From: Owenia fusiformis
Taxonomy: Eukaryota > Annelida > Polychaeta > Sabellida > Oweniidae
Direction: 5' to 3'
DNA: 64,000 nucleotides
Assembly (NCBI GenBank): GCA_903813345.2
Contig: CAIIXF020000002.1
Coordinates: 7,895,555 to 7,959,554 of the forward strand
Numbering within the stretch: the first letter of the stretch is position 1; each line of letters begins with the position of its first letter. Below are positions 24,050 to 37,900 of the stretch, piece by piece. Position numbers and translations under genes: made by a program. The notes beneath the pieces were generated by a model. It did not search any database, was not told where the DNA came from, and saw nothing but the letters and a program-made list of their open reading frames with translations.

Positions 24050-25689
24050 GTAGAGTGAGCATTGGGCAGGATTATCCTTTTGGCTCACCCTGTGCCTCAA
24101 CTTAGAAAATAAAAATGTCGAGTTAAAAACTAAATGACAACCACGTTTTTGTGGAAATAAATATTTTGAAAAAATGGAATACCCCCTTCCGTAAATTACC
24201 CCAATCAAGAATTCTTTGATATGTATTCACACATAGCTAGGCCAAGGGCTTATTTAATACCCGGGGCTTAGTTGTGTACCAAACGAAACGAGAAACGGCA
24301 CGACATCCGGGGCTTTGTTTGGTCTTCAATATACAATTAATGGTGTATAGAGGGGTAGGTTTTCTTAGACCTAGGTACCCTTTTCTGTACCGTTTTGCGG
24401 TTATTTTACTCTAAAGCATTGGAATCTGTTCTCATCATGAGCTACATAATTGATTAACTTAAATATATGACATGAAAAACGTCTTGATACGAACAGAACA
24501 AACAGGGAAATGTAATTTAAGTGGTGATTGTGTTTTCTGTTAATGTGTCTCACCCTGCTTCGGAAAGCTACCTTCGGAAATCCCCCATAACAGTCTATGG
24601 CTTACGTGATTATGCAAATGAGAAAACCCCATTGGTTTCCAAGTGGTACAATCAAATCTGACGCCATCCTCCGAACACAGGCCTCCAGAACTCGTACCTC
24701 CTTCTTCTTGGAAGAAGGAAGGAACTTTGTGGATGATGTCTGGAACCCTGCGTTCGGAGGATGATCTGACGCGGACAATCTTCGTTTTAACTGTTGTCAC
24801 TGAATGGTTCGTGACCGAAATTCACTTAACTATAGAAAATATATTACGTTATAAGGATAGATTGTTTTTACTTACCAATCATCTACATGTGCTGACATAT
24901 TCAGCTCTGGACCTCTGTCCTCTGTCCAGAGGGGGGTAAGACACATCGTCAGAATAAATTTTAAGTTCTCACAGCCCTATCATGTTTATTGGCTAATTCA
25001 AATCGGATACTGTAAAAAAACGAACGCCAATTTGCGAATGTTCCGGGTATTACGTTCGCCCTTGGCTAGGCAAGGTGTATTTCATATAACCGCAGTGCTT
25101 TATGTAGCCAATCACCGCATCCAGAGTCATTCCTTATGTGGTTTTCAGGGTGACAGCTTGACTCTACAGATTAAAATTGATGCTTTGAGTTTCATTGAAA
25201 AACTTTTCTTTTAATGATTTCGTAATCTTTTAGTGACATGGTAGAAAATATTTTTACAATGAGCGAAAAGAATTTAAGCCCAGGACTCAATGCATTATGG
25301 AATGACCATTCCTTTAAGGCGTAGTTTCCTAAAATTGGTCCCCTAAAATTAACACTCGATACTGCGCATCTCGTGCACATTTTTGAAAGCAAGGATTAGT
25401 GATTCCAAATTGTGCACAGTCCAGGGTTTAAATCCTTAAATAACCACTATATTATGTCACACGATGTGGTCTTTCTGTTCAGATAATACTAACTTATTAA
25501 TTAGCCATTACTTGAATGTTCGACCATTCAGTAAACACACAGTTTACTTTTTGACCTGAAATTCTCGGAATCACTCAATATTAGCTCAATATCCAAACAA
25601 AGACGGGTGAGTCTGACCTGGTTGTACAAAGTCCAGATGACGACAATCTGTTCGCCCTGGTATGATTCAAGCAATGATAACATGTGAAT
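24050..25689. other. 5' flank of receptor gene 1, with small repeats
   Basis: It holds a small inverted structure at about 24667-24762 (CATCCTCCGAAC / GTTCGGAGGATG). It also holds a dispersed repeat at about 25115-25260 that resembles 60290-60430 (GTCATTCCTTATGTGGTT in both). The last 130 bp before the ATG resembles the flank of the second receptor gene and is the likely promoter/5' UTR. No other gene is seen. Confidence 0.55.
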
Positions 25690-25975
25690 ATGGAGCGTAC
25701 AATACATTCATTCCTGATATTGTTCGTGCTTTTGGAAAATATCCTCATACCATCTTATGTGATCGACGCCACAAACGCCGCCAGAGCGGCAACAGGTCAC
25801 AGTCGAAGAACTTCAAAATTGAACAATGTGCCTCACAACCAAATTTCCGACGTTCAAGCTGGTCATAATGATTCAGATTTGGCCAAATGGAATCCATTTT
25901 CGAATATCACGTCGAATGGCAGTGCGCCTTATGATGCACTTGGAATGAATGAAAGAGAACATGGGATGACATCTG
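25690..25975 (+). CDS. Receptor gene 1, exon 1 (signal peptide and N-terminal extension)
   Basis: MERTIHSFLILFVLL starts a signal peptide. The rest is a low-conservation, Asn/Ser-rich extension. The donor GTAAGG follows TCTG, phase 1. The equivalent exon of gene 2 also begins MERT and also has three candidate N-glycosylation sites or Asn-rich patches. Confidence 0.85.
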
Positions 25976-28900
25976 GTAAGGGGCTAAGAATGATCTGTAC
26001 TTTCCACAATTTTGATGGCCGTGTGCTTTTCTCACTATGATGAGCATAACTCATTCAAAATAAGGCATTTTTTGCATATAAGGTGCTTTAGTGTACCCAA
26101 ATTATTAATTGAGTTAGTTTTTCTTTAGAATGTATAAACAAGGTTCAGCTGGAAAATAACATTTTGGGAAAAAATTGCTATACCTGCACATGTTATTTTC
26201 TGGTACGAAATAAAGTATGAAGGCATGTGTTAAGGTGCTATGAAGTTAACATGAAATGACGAAACAGGAAGTGAAAAAACATATATTGGGCACATTTTCT
26301 GAAAAATTCAAAAGATTCTGTTCAGTGACCTTTCCTACCTCCTACTTTTAGCTATTTTTCAGTCACATTTTCAGAGGGCTGAAAAGGTTATTTCATCATG
26401 TTTAGGGTCATTCTGACCATGAACATTGTGATCCTGGACCTGTAAATGGTATTTGGAACTAGAGTCCATTTCACTGCTTCATTTCGTCAGTAGAACGGCA
26501 AAAATAAGAAAGTGGGAGACCATTGTGCAATAATATATGGAAAAGTATATTCATAATGTACATGAATGACATTTGTATATCTTGGATTGCTTCTAGTTTG
26601 GCTTATAAAGTGTGTGGTCTCTTATATTTGGATGTTTCTCTGCCATGTTATTTTCAATAAGATTAACATGGCTGAAATTCTTCAAATTACAAGACGGCAC
26701 AGGCTTATTCACAAAAAACTAAAAAATCTGAAATATACAAATGTCATTCATGTACATTATGAATATACTTTTCCATATATTATTGCACAATGGTCTCCCA
26801 ATTTCTTATTTTTGCCGTTCTACTGACGAAATGAAGCTTTGAAATGGACTCTAGTTGAATTGACTGGAGGTCAAAACAGAACTCTTGTTATCTTTGTTCA
26901 AAAAATGTCTAAAAATGCAAAATTTTTTGTCACTTCCCGTTTTGTCATTTCCTGTTAACTTCCACAGCACCTTAATTTCCTTGTTTTTTCAGGAAAATAT
27001 CATTACATTGTCTTCTTTTAGTAAATCTGGTACGAGTTCAATGGGAACTCCAGGAAATGGGAACTCCAGGAAATTCTGATATTTCACGCTTTCAATTTTT
27101 CCAAATTTTCTTTTGAAGTTTCCAGACAACACAGGAGCTGCATGTACATGTACCATTGACCTGTTTCCAGGTTTACTAAAAGTAGACAATGTAATGATAC
27201 TTTCCCGAAGAAAAGAAGGAAATACACACATGCCCTCATACTTAAGGTGCAGTGTTACTTAACAGGAAATCAAAACAGGAGGTGACAATACCATGCTTGA
27301 TTTGATACATTTTTTGAACAAAGATAACAGAATTCTGTTTTGACCTCCAGTCAACTTAACTAGTTGAAAACAAAATATTGGAGAAATTATGAAATCAGTG
27401 TCGCAGTAAAAATAACATAAGTCCTGGGATGTGCGAATTTAAGTTTATCAAGCCGCAGAAACAAGCAGTCATATAACCATTGTTAAATATCATATACAAA
27501 ATGCATTCCTAATTTTGGTTAAATACGTCATTTTTCGTTTATTATAGATTCCATGGCGGCAAGATTGTTTCGCGACTTCAAACAGGTAGATACGATGCGA
27601 TACGTGAGACCAATCAGTCAGAGCAGCACTGGAGAAACACGCATCAACGTCTCTTTGTCGCTTCTGAAAATAAATGATATGGTAAGATTATGCGTTATCT
27701 AAGATATTGGTTTAGTTATTCATTCTCTTGAGGCTATGTTCCCTATAACTTCATTCAAGCCTGGTTTGGACAAAATCTCATCTTCAGTAGTCGTTTCTTG
27801 TGCTGGTAGACTGACCTTAGTTTTTGAACAAAGTATCAAAAATGGCAAAAATGTGTCAATAGTGTTTTATTCACCCTCCGATCACAGGGCTTCAAAATCA
27901 AGAATACATTCTTTCTTTTACCCCCTGCGATAAGCAGTTACCATTTCCCCTATTAAGAACTCGAAATCTGATTGGCTGTCGCAACACTGCGACAGAAATC
28001 ATGTCCATAAGTCATTGCGCATGATTAGATCACGTGATTCAGTTAATTCGGGCGCTTCCAAATTGGTTATAGCAGGGGGAAGAAGGAGGTATGGATTGTG
28101 GACACCTGCTTAGTAGAATGTGTTTTGTTAAGACCGAGAAGTATGAAATTTTTATTGAAATGACTTTTCTTCTTCTGATCACAAATAGCACCAAAATTGG
28201 AATGTTCTGGCATTTACACCATGCGTAGGATATAGCCTAAACCTTCTTCTTTCTTGAATTATCAAACTTTAAAAATTTCTGCTCACTTACTATGTAAATA
28301 ACCCAGATGCGACCAGTTTCACCACCAGGTGGCTAATTTGGGGCAGATAGCATGCATGTTGTAGAAAGTTCCCCTAAACTCGACTATTCATCAGTTTTAG
28401 TGGCCTCAGTTTTCATATTAAAGGGGCAATAAGGACTGTAGAGAAAATGGGATTTTTTTTCATTTTCTGAGCTATCAAGGCAACATTTGGGTTAACATCT
28501 TCTTTGGCATACCTATTTTCTTAAAATGTATGGATAAATTATCAATTTCAGCATTAAGAAGTGTCAATTCAATTCAAAGCTTCAAAAAGGGGACTTCAAC
28601 TTTTATATTTTTAAGATCCACCATGTTTCAAGAGGAATGTCAGTTAAAATTATGTTTATCTAGGGGGTTTCTTTGTAGATAACAAAAATAGATGTTAGTC
28701 TTGATGAAATATCCAAACTTAAATATATTTTGACACTGGTCCATGATCGTTGAATGACCCCTCTGCACTAATTATTGCACCTTTAACCAACCCCTGTGTA
28801 TCTGATTATACAAATTGAAATATGTTTAGTAAAAGAAAATATTATATGTTCAATACAAGAAAAGATATTTCAGTTTTCTGAATTTATAACCACGGGGAAT

Positions 28901-31900
28901 CTCATCGACCTAGAAGTCACATTTTGTCCATCAGGATGAGCATTTTTAAAATAATGTTTTACTAAAATCTTATGACGATGAAACAAGTTAAATATCACCA
29001 TAAATGAAAACCACTGATTTGGATTAGAGTTGCATATTTCGCTTTTGATACATCTTTGAAGTTGATTGATTATAACACTTATTTTCACACAGTATATCTG
29101 AAGGAGCTTGCTGACATTCTTTCTGTTGTTGGATTTCAAAATTGTAATCATTATTTTACGACAATAATTGTAAAATAGCATGTGCATTTTAATTAAAATT
29201 TACATAATCTTATTAATGTTAATAGGTCTCGTTTACAACTTAGGACTCATTGGTAAAATAGTTTAAGACAACGTTTTGAACGTTAAATATATTATGATCA
29301 AATATTAATTTATATAATTCTTTTAGGTTGATAAAGACGAGAAACTCACAACAACAGTTCGACTCAAAGTTGTAAGTATCCCAAAATTTCGATTTTTTGA
29401 ATACATTCAATTAAACCACAATAGATCTTGATGTTACGCGGTAAACACGATACAAATATATGTCATATTCCGCAACGAATATGGCCTATTCACTTGCGGT
29501 GTATGACAGATTCACTTGCGGTATATGGCATACTCCTCACTAACCAATGAGAACGCGATGCGGGAGTACGTAATTGTTAATTCCATCGATTGAACAAACG
29601 GGTAAAAGTTTTACATTTAGAGTTGATTCTGGCAACCGATCAAATTAAGGCTTTCTGTATCACGTTTTCACCTGCGGTATATGTCATACTCACCCGCGGT
29701 ATATGGCATATTCTGCAAGTGAGTATGACATATTTCGCAGGTGAGTATCGGGTGTTCACTGAAATTAATGTATCGCATATTCACTGCGGAATATCCCATA
29801 CTCACCTGCGGAATATGCCATATACCGCAGGTGAGTATGGCATATTCATCCGTATCACAAATACCGCGCAACCATGAATATATGCCATAATCCGCGTAAC
29901 ACTTGAATCTTAAATCAATACACAAGGGGGTCAATAAATTTTGAATTTTAAGTCATGCCATGAAACTTGGTAAAAATATAGTTATGTCACTCCTGGTTAG
30001 ATTTAATGAAGTATCCCCGAATGCAACTCCGCTGTAAGTAATGTCATGGAGCGATGTTTCGCTAGATGTCTTATCTGCTGGTTTGGCGATTTGAGAAAAC
30101 ACGTGACAATGTGCGCCATGTGTAAAGGGCAAGCCACATGGTAGATTCAGAATAGGAAGGGTAGGTACGAAATATTTCGAGGAAAATGCGTTACGTATGC
30201 GGAATCCGCGTGAAAAGTCCGAACGAAATGCGTTAGTTTTTTCAGCGTTCGGATTTTGTGCTGTATCGGCGATCATTTTTTGGAGTTTTTCTACAGGAAT
30301 ATTTTTGCTTTACAATACTCAGGTAAAATGCGTTTTTGCGTGACACATTCTGTCACGCAAAAAAACTGGCGTGACAATTTTTTCAACAAAAGCGTGACAA
30401 ATACGCACATTGCGGGACAGTTGGACGGCCTGACTCTATGACAATTCTGCTTACAGGATATAGGTCCCCTTATCTTCTCGCATTATTGTAATTACTTTGA
30501 CTTATGCATGTTATTTAGTATGTCTATTCTATTGTATGCATGTTCACATATATGTACATAACTTTAGTTTGTCTTATTTTGAACTGTGATTCATCTTGTC
30601 ATGTGATTTGGCGTAGGGATTTCATGTACTACTTTGTCTTTTGGAATTATCTCAATCATGGCAGACCATTTTGTGTTTTCTCCTCATTTTCTTGGATTTA
30701 TAGCAGTTTGCGTTGGTGAATCGTGGTGCATTGTGGTCCAAGGTAATTATTATGATATATTTTAATTGTTCTATGACTTTGATTGGAATTGTTTTAGTAA
30801 TTAACCAGTAATTGAGATGAGAACTTTTGAAGTGATTTCCATGTATTTTCATGTAATTTCGTCTCGTTTTCTCATCACATTCTTAATGTTTTCACCGTAT
30901 CACAAATACCGCGCAAACATGAATATATGCCATAATCCGCGTAACACTTGAATCTTAAATCAATACACAAGGGGGTCAATAAATTTTGAATTTTAAGTCA
31001 TGCCATGAAACTTGGTAAATATATAGTTATGTCACTCCTGGTTAGATTTAATGATTAGTGAATGTAAAATATGACCTTTTAATGGAAGAGAGGGGCTATC
31101 TGTTATGTTGGATATGGGACAGCCTGTTCTAGCTATGAGCAAGTCATCATCTAGCTCCTATCAGCTAAGCTAAACTTCTAGCATGTTTAGCCACTTTACT
31201 GTGATTTAAGTGTTGGGTTGGCCTGAGTGTACTTTGTTGTGTATGTAACGTATTATAAACGTACTTGTACTAATTATATGTGATTATTTTATAATTCTTG
31301 AAATATATTGGATAATTTTAAACTTGTTGTTTTGTTTATCTTTAGGGAGTTTGGTGAGATATGTTTATTCCCCCTCCTATTCACATTTGACTTCCATTGA
31401 CACATGATACTCGTGACTTCTAGCCAGTTCCAGTTCCCTCTGTCAACTGCAAGTGTAACACGTTTGCCCCCCCCCCGTCTAGTCACGTGGTACCCATAGC
31501 GCGAAGTGGCTGGAACCCTGATACATCCTTGGTACCCAAAGCTAGAAGTGGCTGGAACCCTTATATATCCTTGGTACCCATAGCTAGAAGTGGCTGCAGC
31601 CCTTATACATCCATGGTTACCATGGCTTGAAGTGGCTGGAACCCTTACACATCCTTGGTTCCCATGGCTAGAAGTGGCTGGAACCCATACACATCCTTGG
31701 TTCCCATGGCTAGAAGTGGCTTGAACCCTTAAACATCCTTGGTACCCATAGCTAAAAGTGGCTGGAACTCTTATTCATCCTAGAAATTTTATCCATACTT
31801 GGTATCCATTGCTAGAAGTACACCCCAGATTACCATTGTTAGAAGTGGCTAGAACCTTTATCCATCCTTTGTACCTATTGCCAGAAGTGATTAGAACCCT

Positions 31901-34900
31901 TATACACCCAAGGTTACCATTGTTAGAAGTGGCTAGATCCTTTATCCATCCTTTGTACCCATTGTTAGAAGTGGCTAGAACCTTTATCCATCCTTGTACC
32001 CATTGGTAGAAGTGGCTAAAACCCTTATACACTCTAGGTAACCATTACTAGAAGTGGCTTAAACCCTTGTACATCCTGGGTAACTGCTGCTAGAAGTGGC
32101 TAGAACCTCTATACACCCTGGGTAGCCATTGCTAGAAGTGGGTAGTACCACTATTTACCCTGGATACCATGATTAGAGGTGGCCAGAAACCCCAGTTTAT
32201 TAATATAAACAGCATTAGTCCCATTGGTAACGTGTAGCCAGACGTTAACACATATTACGGAATGACTATAAGACTTATGAAAAACTTACTATTGACTTAA
32301 AAACTCACATGTAATTGTCCTATTCTTACTATTGTTGACAATTGTTACTGTTTAAGCAATACTGCTTTGGAACAAGATAACAGTCTGGGGCGACGCTACA
32401 CTTGTATGGCAGATACATGGTCAACGATTGTTACATAACTATGGTAACAGAGATAGCTTGGTTAAGGCCATACCCATACAATGATGCAAACAACCCAATC
32501 CCCTTTTAACAGCCCCATTCCCTGTTCTGCATTATATAAACATCTATGATATGCAGATCATCATGTTGTGTTAATCTCCACCTGTCTTAAAGTTAGAGTG
32601 CAGAAACCAATATACTTATGACTGTAAATCTTAAACATTGTTTTATCGATGTAAGTTCTTTTGATGTCACTTTCAATATGTCGCCCTCTAACAACAGATC
32701 CTAGGCACAATCTACAATTCATCTGGAGTAATGAGTAGATTATGGTGTGTGAGATGGAACATTCAGGAAGGTCTTGGCTAATTGATGTATCTTTAATGAT
32801 ACATGATAGGCGTCTGGGTTACCTCCTCTCTAGTCCGTTAGCCAGAAGCGACGCCCGAGGCAAATCCCTTGATCCCGAGTGATGCTCTCTTGTTTATTGA
32901 GTTGGACTATGAGAAAAATCCATGTCTACGTTCCATGTAGAGTGGCCATTGTCCGAAAAGTTACAAAATTTCTTCTGGGCCTGATTTACTGTAAATCAAG
33001 GGACTACTGTGAAAGGTGAACAGTTGCTTTGGTTTTAATGTGGTCGAGATCCACTGACCCATCCTTGAAAGGTGATATCCGTAGAGTCACCACTCTGTTC
33101 CAAAAGCCCTGCCCAGACAAGTGCCCCACATGGTCGTCTATGTTCTGCAGATACAGTTTGTCATTCCATTTTATCTTTGTTCCATCGCTCCTTGTCAGAG
33201 TGATGTAAGCAGATGCTTGTCAAAACCTTGGCTGCTTGATTCAAGATGTTGAGTAGTCGTACATCAGCTGTAGACTGGTGTCCAAATCGAGAAGCTGACT
33301 GAACCCCTGTGAACTTGTTTATATGGTGAAATTGTGATATATTGTGATTATTATGTTTTGATACCTTAACGTTAAGGTGCCCTTGTATGATGGATGGTGC
33401 TTGATTAACCATTACATCTGACATGAGAAATATGAATCAGTTTGAGAGAATAAACCATGTATAGATTGTGAAAAAGTGTCCTGTTTTATATGATCTATGA
33501 TGCCTTGAAGATGTGGTTGACATGGCAACGTTGATCTTACTTCTCTTAATGCTTGGCTTTACCTACGGGTATGGTGTCTAAGATGGTCTCCTATACGATT
33601 ACAGATTCGGATGTGTGTGTAGTTTTGTTTCATGCCAGCGATATCCTGTGAGATGCCGAAAGAAGAAACCTAGCTCAACAAATGGAACCATTTACTAGTA
33701 TTGCATATGTGAACATTACTTATCATCTACCAGTCTACTGTTTTATATGCGTTGCTGAAGTGACTATGTAGCAAAGAGGAAATAAGAATGTTTGGGTCGA
33801 ACATTATTTTAAGGGGGAGCAGTGTAACAAACCATCAGCTTATTTGTGTATTAATTGTGTCAAAACTAGCGCTGATATGTTGTTAAGTCTCTTACCTTGC
33901 TCACTTTATGCATATGTATCGTTAAATTCATTCATTTCTGCTGTAAACCTAGATTTTTGAAACATTTTTTGCTTACCTCCTGGTTTCAATTTTTTTACCA
34001 AAGACCCGCTAATTCCAAAGACGAATAATTGTCTTAGACCCTGATAATTCTGAAGACAGATAAGTGTCTTCGACCCTGATTTGTTTGAAGCAAGAATATT
34101 GTCTTCGAAGCAAGAATATTGTCTTCGACCTTGGTTATTCCCAAGCAAGACAGTTGTCTTCGACCCAAATTATTCTGAAGATATAAAAATGTCTTCGATG
34201 CAAGAATATTGTCTTCGACTTGATTCGCTTTTTCCGAAGACAAATAATGGTCATCATCCCTGAATTTGTCTTCGAAGCCAAAATGTTGTCTTCGACCTTG
34301 ATTTTCACATCATTACCTAAACTATATCTGTATATTACCAGTCCATTACAAGTGTTTGCATGTGTAACAACCAATCGGCATATCTACTCTTTTCAATGGC
34401 TTATATCTGGCCTGATGTGCCGTTAGTGAGCCTTTAGTTGTTAGTAGCTAACAACTTCACTTTTCACCAGTATGGAGTTTAACTGTAGTGTATATGTTCT
34501 GTATTTGCATGTATTTTGTGGCCAGCGCCTTCATAGCGCCAATGCTAGTTTTGTTAACTGTTAATGCGGAATGCATCTGTATTTTGCTAACTAAGCCTAT
34601 AGTGACACACACTACCCTACCACGTGACCACGTTTAAAAGGGAAACAGGGTACAGCTAAGTTGCAAATGGAGGACGTGGGTTTAATTCCGTATTTCTGAA
34701 CGTAAAATACATTTTACATTAATTTCTAGTGTTCTACCAGACATAGAATTAATTCATCAAGCAGTTTGTAGAATATGGTTGGCAAAAAACCACTACAGGC
34801 AAATATAGATAATAGTGGGCGCAGTGAAGCAAAACTCGAATGCAATACACGATACATTTTAGTAAATCTATCAACGTACAGGGAGCATGTACGTTTCACT

Positions 34901-37900
34901 TCGAAAATGTTACTTATTTTGACATTGATGTGTAACGAAAAACAGTTAACTGTTATTTAAACTGCGTGTCATCGTGTTATATGGGGATACATTTTCTAGT
35001 ATGTTATTCAACTGTATTTTTGTGAATGAATTGTTTTTCTAAAATCTTAAGATGCCTAAAAGTAGCCCCAGAAATGTATCTTTACTTTGCCGTAAGGCAT
35101 AAGATATTGTGAAACATTTTTCCTCTTGTCACAAAGAGGATAATGGTTGTATCGAGGTGTCTTGTGATGAGTGTTTCATGATTGAATGCAAAATCACTGG
35201 AGCAGATACCATCCAAATACATCTGACATTCAACATGTCATGTAAGACTTCATCGATCTGGTATTAGTTTTGAGAGTTAAAGGTATTGGTTAAGCATAGC
35301 ATAGTTATAGTATTATGAATCCACTTCCTAAAAATACACTAATTGTACAGCACTATGTCTAGTCAACATTCAAAATGGCAGCGGTAACGGCTTTGCGATG
35401 AACACGATACAAAGATATGTCCACTCTACTATACTTTGCATTGGGTGTTCATGAGCAACCCTTTTAGCTTATTAGTAATGATTATACAGGGTGACCCAAA
35501 AAATGAAACCCTCCATTTCTTCAATATTTTTTTTAAATGGAGATAAATTGCTCTGAGATTTGGCACACAAGGACTTCATTCAATGTGGGATCCTCTGGCA
35601 AAGTTTTAATAATCATAGTCCCATATTGATAGAGTTTCGGTTGTTTCAAAATATGCTCCAGATGTCGTCAATTTCGCTGAAAACAAACTTGCAATGTTCA
35701 AGCAAAACTGTTCATAACACGGATGCATTCTTCCCCATGGGTATGGCTCAATTTTTGCAGCAATTGCTTATCATCCTCCTAAGCAGGTGTACAGAATCCG
35801 TACCTCCTTCTTCCCCCTGCTCTCACCAATTTGGAAGCGTCCGATTAAACTGAGTCACGTGATCTAGTTATGCACTGATGACGTATACATGATTGCTGTC
35901 GCAGTGTTGCGACAGCGAATCAAATTGCGAGTTCTTAATCGGGGAAATGCTAACTGCTTATAGCAGGGTTAAAAAGAAAGAAGATATTCTGGATTTTGAA
36001 GCCCTGTGATCGGAGGATGTTGCTTATTGGAGTTCTGCAATTGCGGTAGGGTTATTTTAATACACATTATCCTTTCAATAACCCCATATATAGAAGTCGG
36101 GGGCATTGAGATCAAGACTGTGGGATGACCATGGATTCTCCGTCCTAGGAGAGATCATCTTCTCATAGAAATGACTAGTGAGCCAGGCTATACTATCATT
36201 AGAAGTGTGAGGTGTAGCTCCATCCTTCTAGAACCACTGTTCTTGTCATTGAAGCCTCTATGTTACTCTAGAACTGCCTAGAACTTCCTGGGAACGCCAA
36301 TATTGCGCTGTGTGTTAACAGTAACAGTGTTGCCATTATCAACCTCAAACCAAAAGGGGCTGATGATTTCATGTTTGGAAATTGGCAGTCCAAGCTGTGC
36401 ATTTAACAGAATGAAGGGGCCTTTGGAGCACTTCATCTGGAATTTGTGATCCCAGAACACATTATTTCTTGAGTTTACATGTTCAGAAAGAAGGGAATGT
36501 GATTCATCTGAAAACCTAACATTGGAAATGGACATTTGGAGCATATTTTGGAACGACCATAACTCTATCAATATAAGACTATGATTATTGAAACTTTGTC
36601 AGAGGATCCCACATTGAATGAAGTCCTTGTGTGCCAAATTTCAAAGCAATTAACTTCCATTTAAGAAAAATATTGAAGAAATGGAGGGTTGCATTTTTTG
36701 GGTCACCCTGTATTATATGTTTATTTGTCTGTTCCTTATTAATGGTTTATTGAATGACTGTTAGATGTTAATAAAATACTTTCAAAAATATACTAAACGA
36801 TACAATTGGACAAACAGAGTATCTTATGCATTTCTAGGGGTTAGGTATAATAGAGTGATGTCATATTCCGCATATAAAACTATATTGCAGTTTTAGGCAA
36901 ACATTTCCAAACATAAAGTATTTGAAATATTCTAAAGACGCCCCTTGTATGCATTCTTCGTGCATCAATGTACTTCAATAAAACGTATCATACTGGATTA
37001 GGATATCAAGCGCATTAGAAATAATGATTGGCACATGTACGTTGTTATTGCACTCGTCTGAAAATAAAGATCAGATCAATTACCCGAATGCGAGTAGGTA
37101 GTTACCAGTTTCACCACCAGGTGGCTGATTCGGGTCAATTTACATGGCAGGTATATAAGAAAGTTCCCTTAAACTTGAATATTATCAATTTAAGTGGCTC
37201 GATTTTCATATAACCCTTATGTGTCTGATACTTATACTAATGAAAATATGTCCAGTAAAGCAAAATATAATCTGTCCACTAAAAAAAAGGTATTTCATTT
37301 TTTGTGATTTTATAGCATGGGGTCTATGGGGAATCTCCCCGAGCTAGAAGTCACATTTTCAAAGAAAATTATTTTTTCAAAATTGATAAACACTTTTTAA
37401 AACCACATTTCTAGATGTAATTTTACATGTAGATTTCAAATATGATATTACTTTGACTAAATTTTGAATTTTTAATGACGTAAATCAAGATTATTTCTAC
37501 TCGCATCTGGGTTATTACATTAAGTGGTTCAAAAATATACTATCACACTATTGTACAAAACACGAGTCTTATATATTATTGGCTATCTCAGGATTGTTTT
37601 TCGGGTAAGATTTTGGGTGAGATTTACACTTATGCATACCCCCCCCCCAACTAACATCGACTATCAATATGGACTGTGACATTTTGACTTCCCCTAATTA
37701 CCCCCCCCCCCCTAATCACACTGGCTGCTATGCTGTATGTGATTAGTCCCTCCCCCTCACATTCACACCTTTCCCAGATACGAGCTACATATGGCTACAC
37801 AATTGGTGTGTTAATATAGGTGACCAGGCTGACCCCTCCCCACTGGCTACATTAGGCTGCAACCCTAGAGTAACTAGTAAGGTGTCCCATACCACCCTTG

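Larger units (their letters stand above)
35430..36849. repeat. MITE family 5, copy 2, split by an insertion
   Basis: Left part 35430-35486 and right part 36711-36849, in reverse orientation relative to the other copies. It ends TATACTTTGCATTGGGTGTT and AGGTATA. The interruption is the 1224 bp element at 35487-36710. Confidence 0.85.

Noticed and set aside
25684-25689. GTG start two codons before the receptor gene 1 ATG
   Set aside because: GTG is not a normal animal start, and the ATG at 25690 aligns with MERT of gene 2.
29953-30276. 107-codon minus-strand frame
   Set aside because: It overlaps the 160 bp direct repeat, and the other member of that repeat does not keep the frame going. No domain is recognised.
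31758-32032. Open frames of about 85 codons on both strands in the 42 bp array
   Set aside because: The 42 bp period is a multiple of three, so frames stay open in every direction. The protein is only the repeat.
32800-33800. Possible LTR-retrotransposon remnant
   Set aside because: Composition differs from the flanks, but no reverse transcriptase, integrase or protease motif could be read on either strand.
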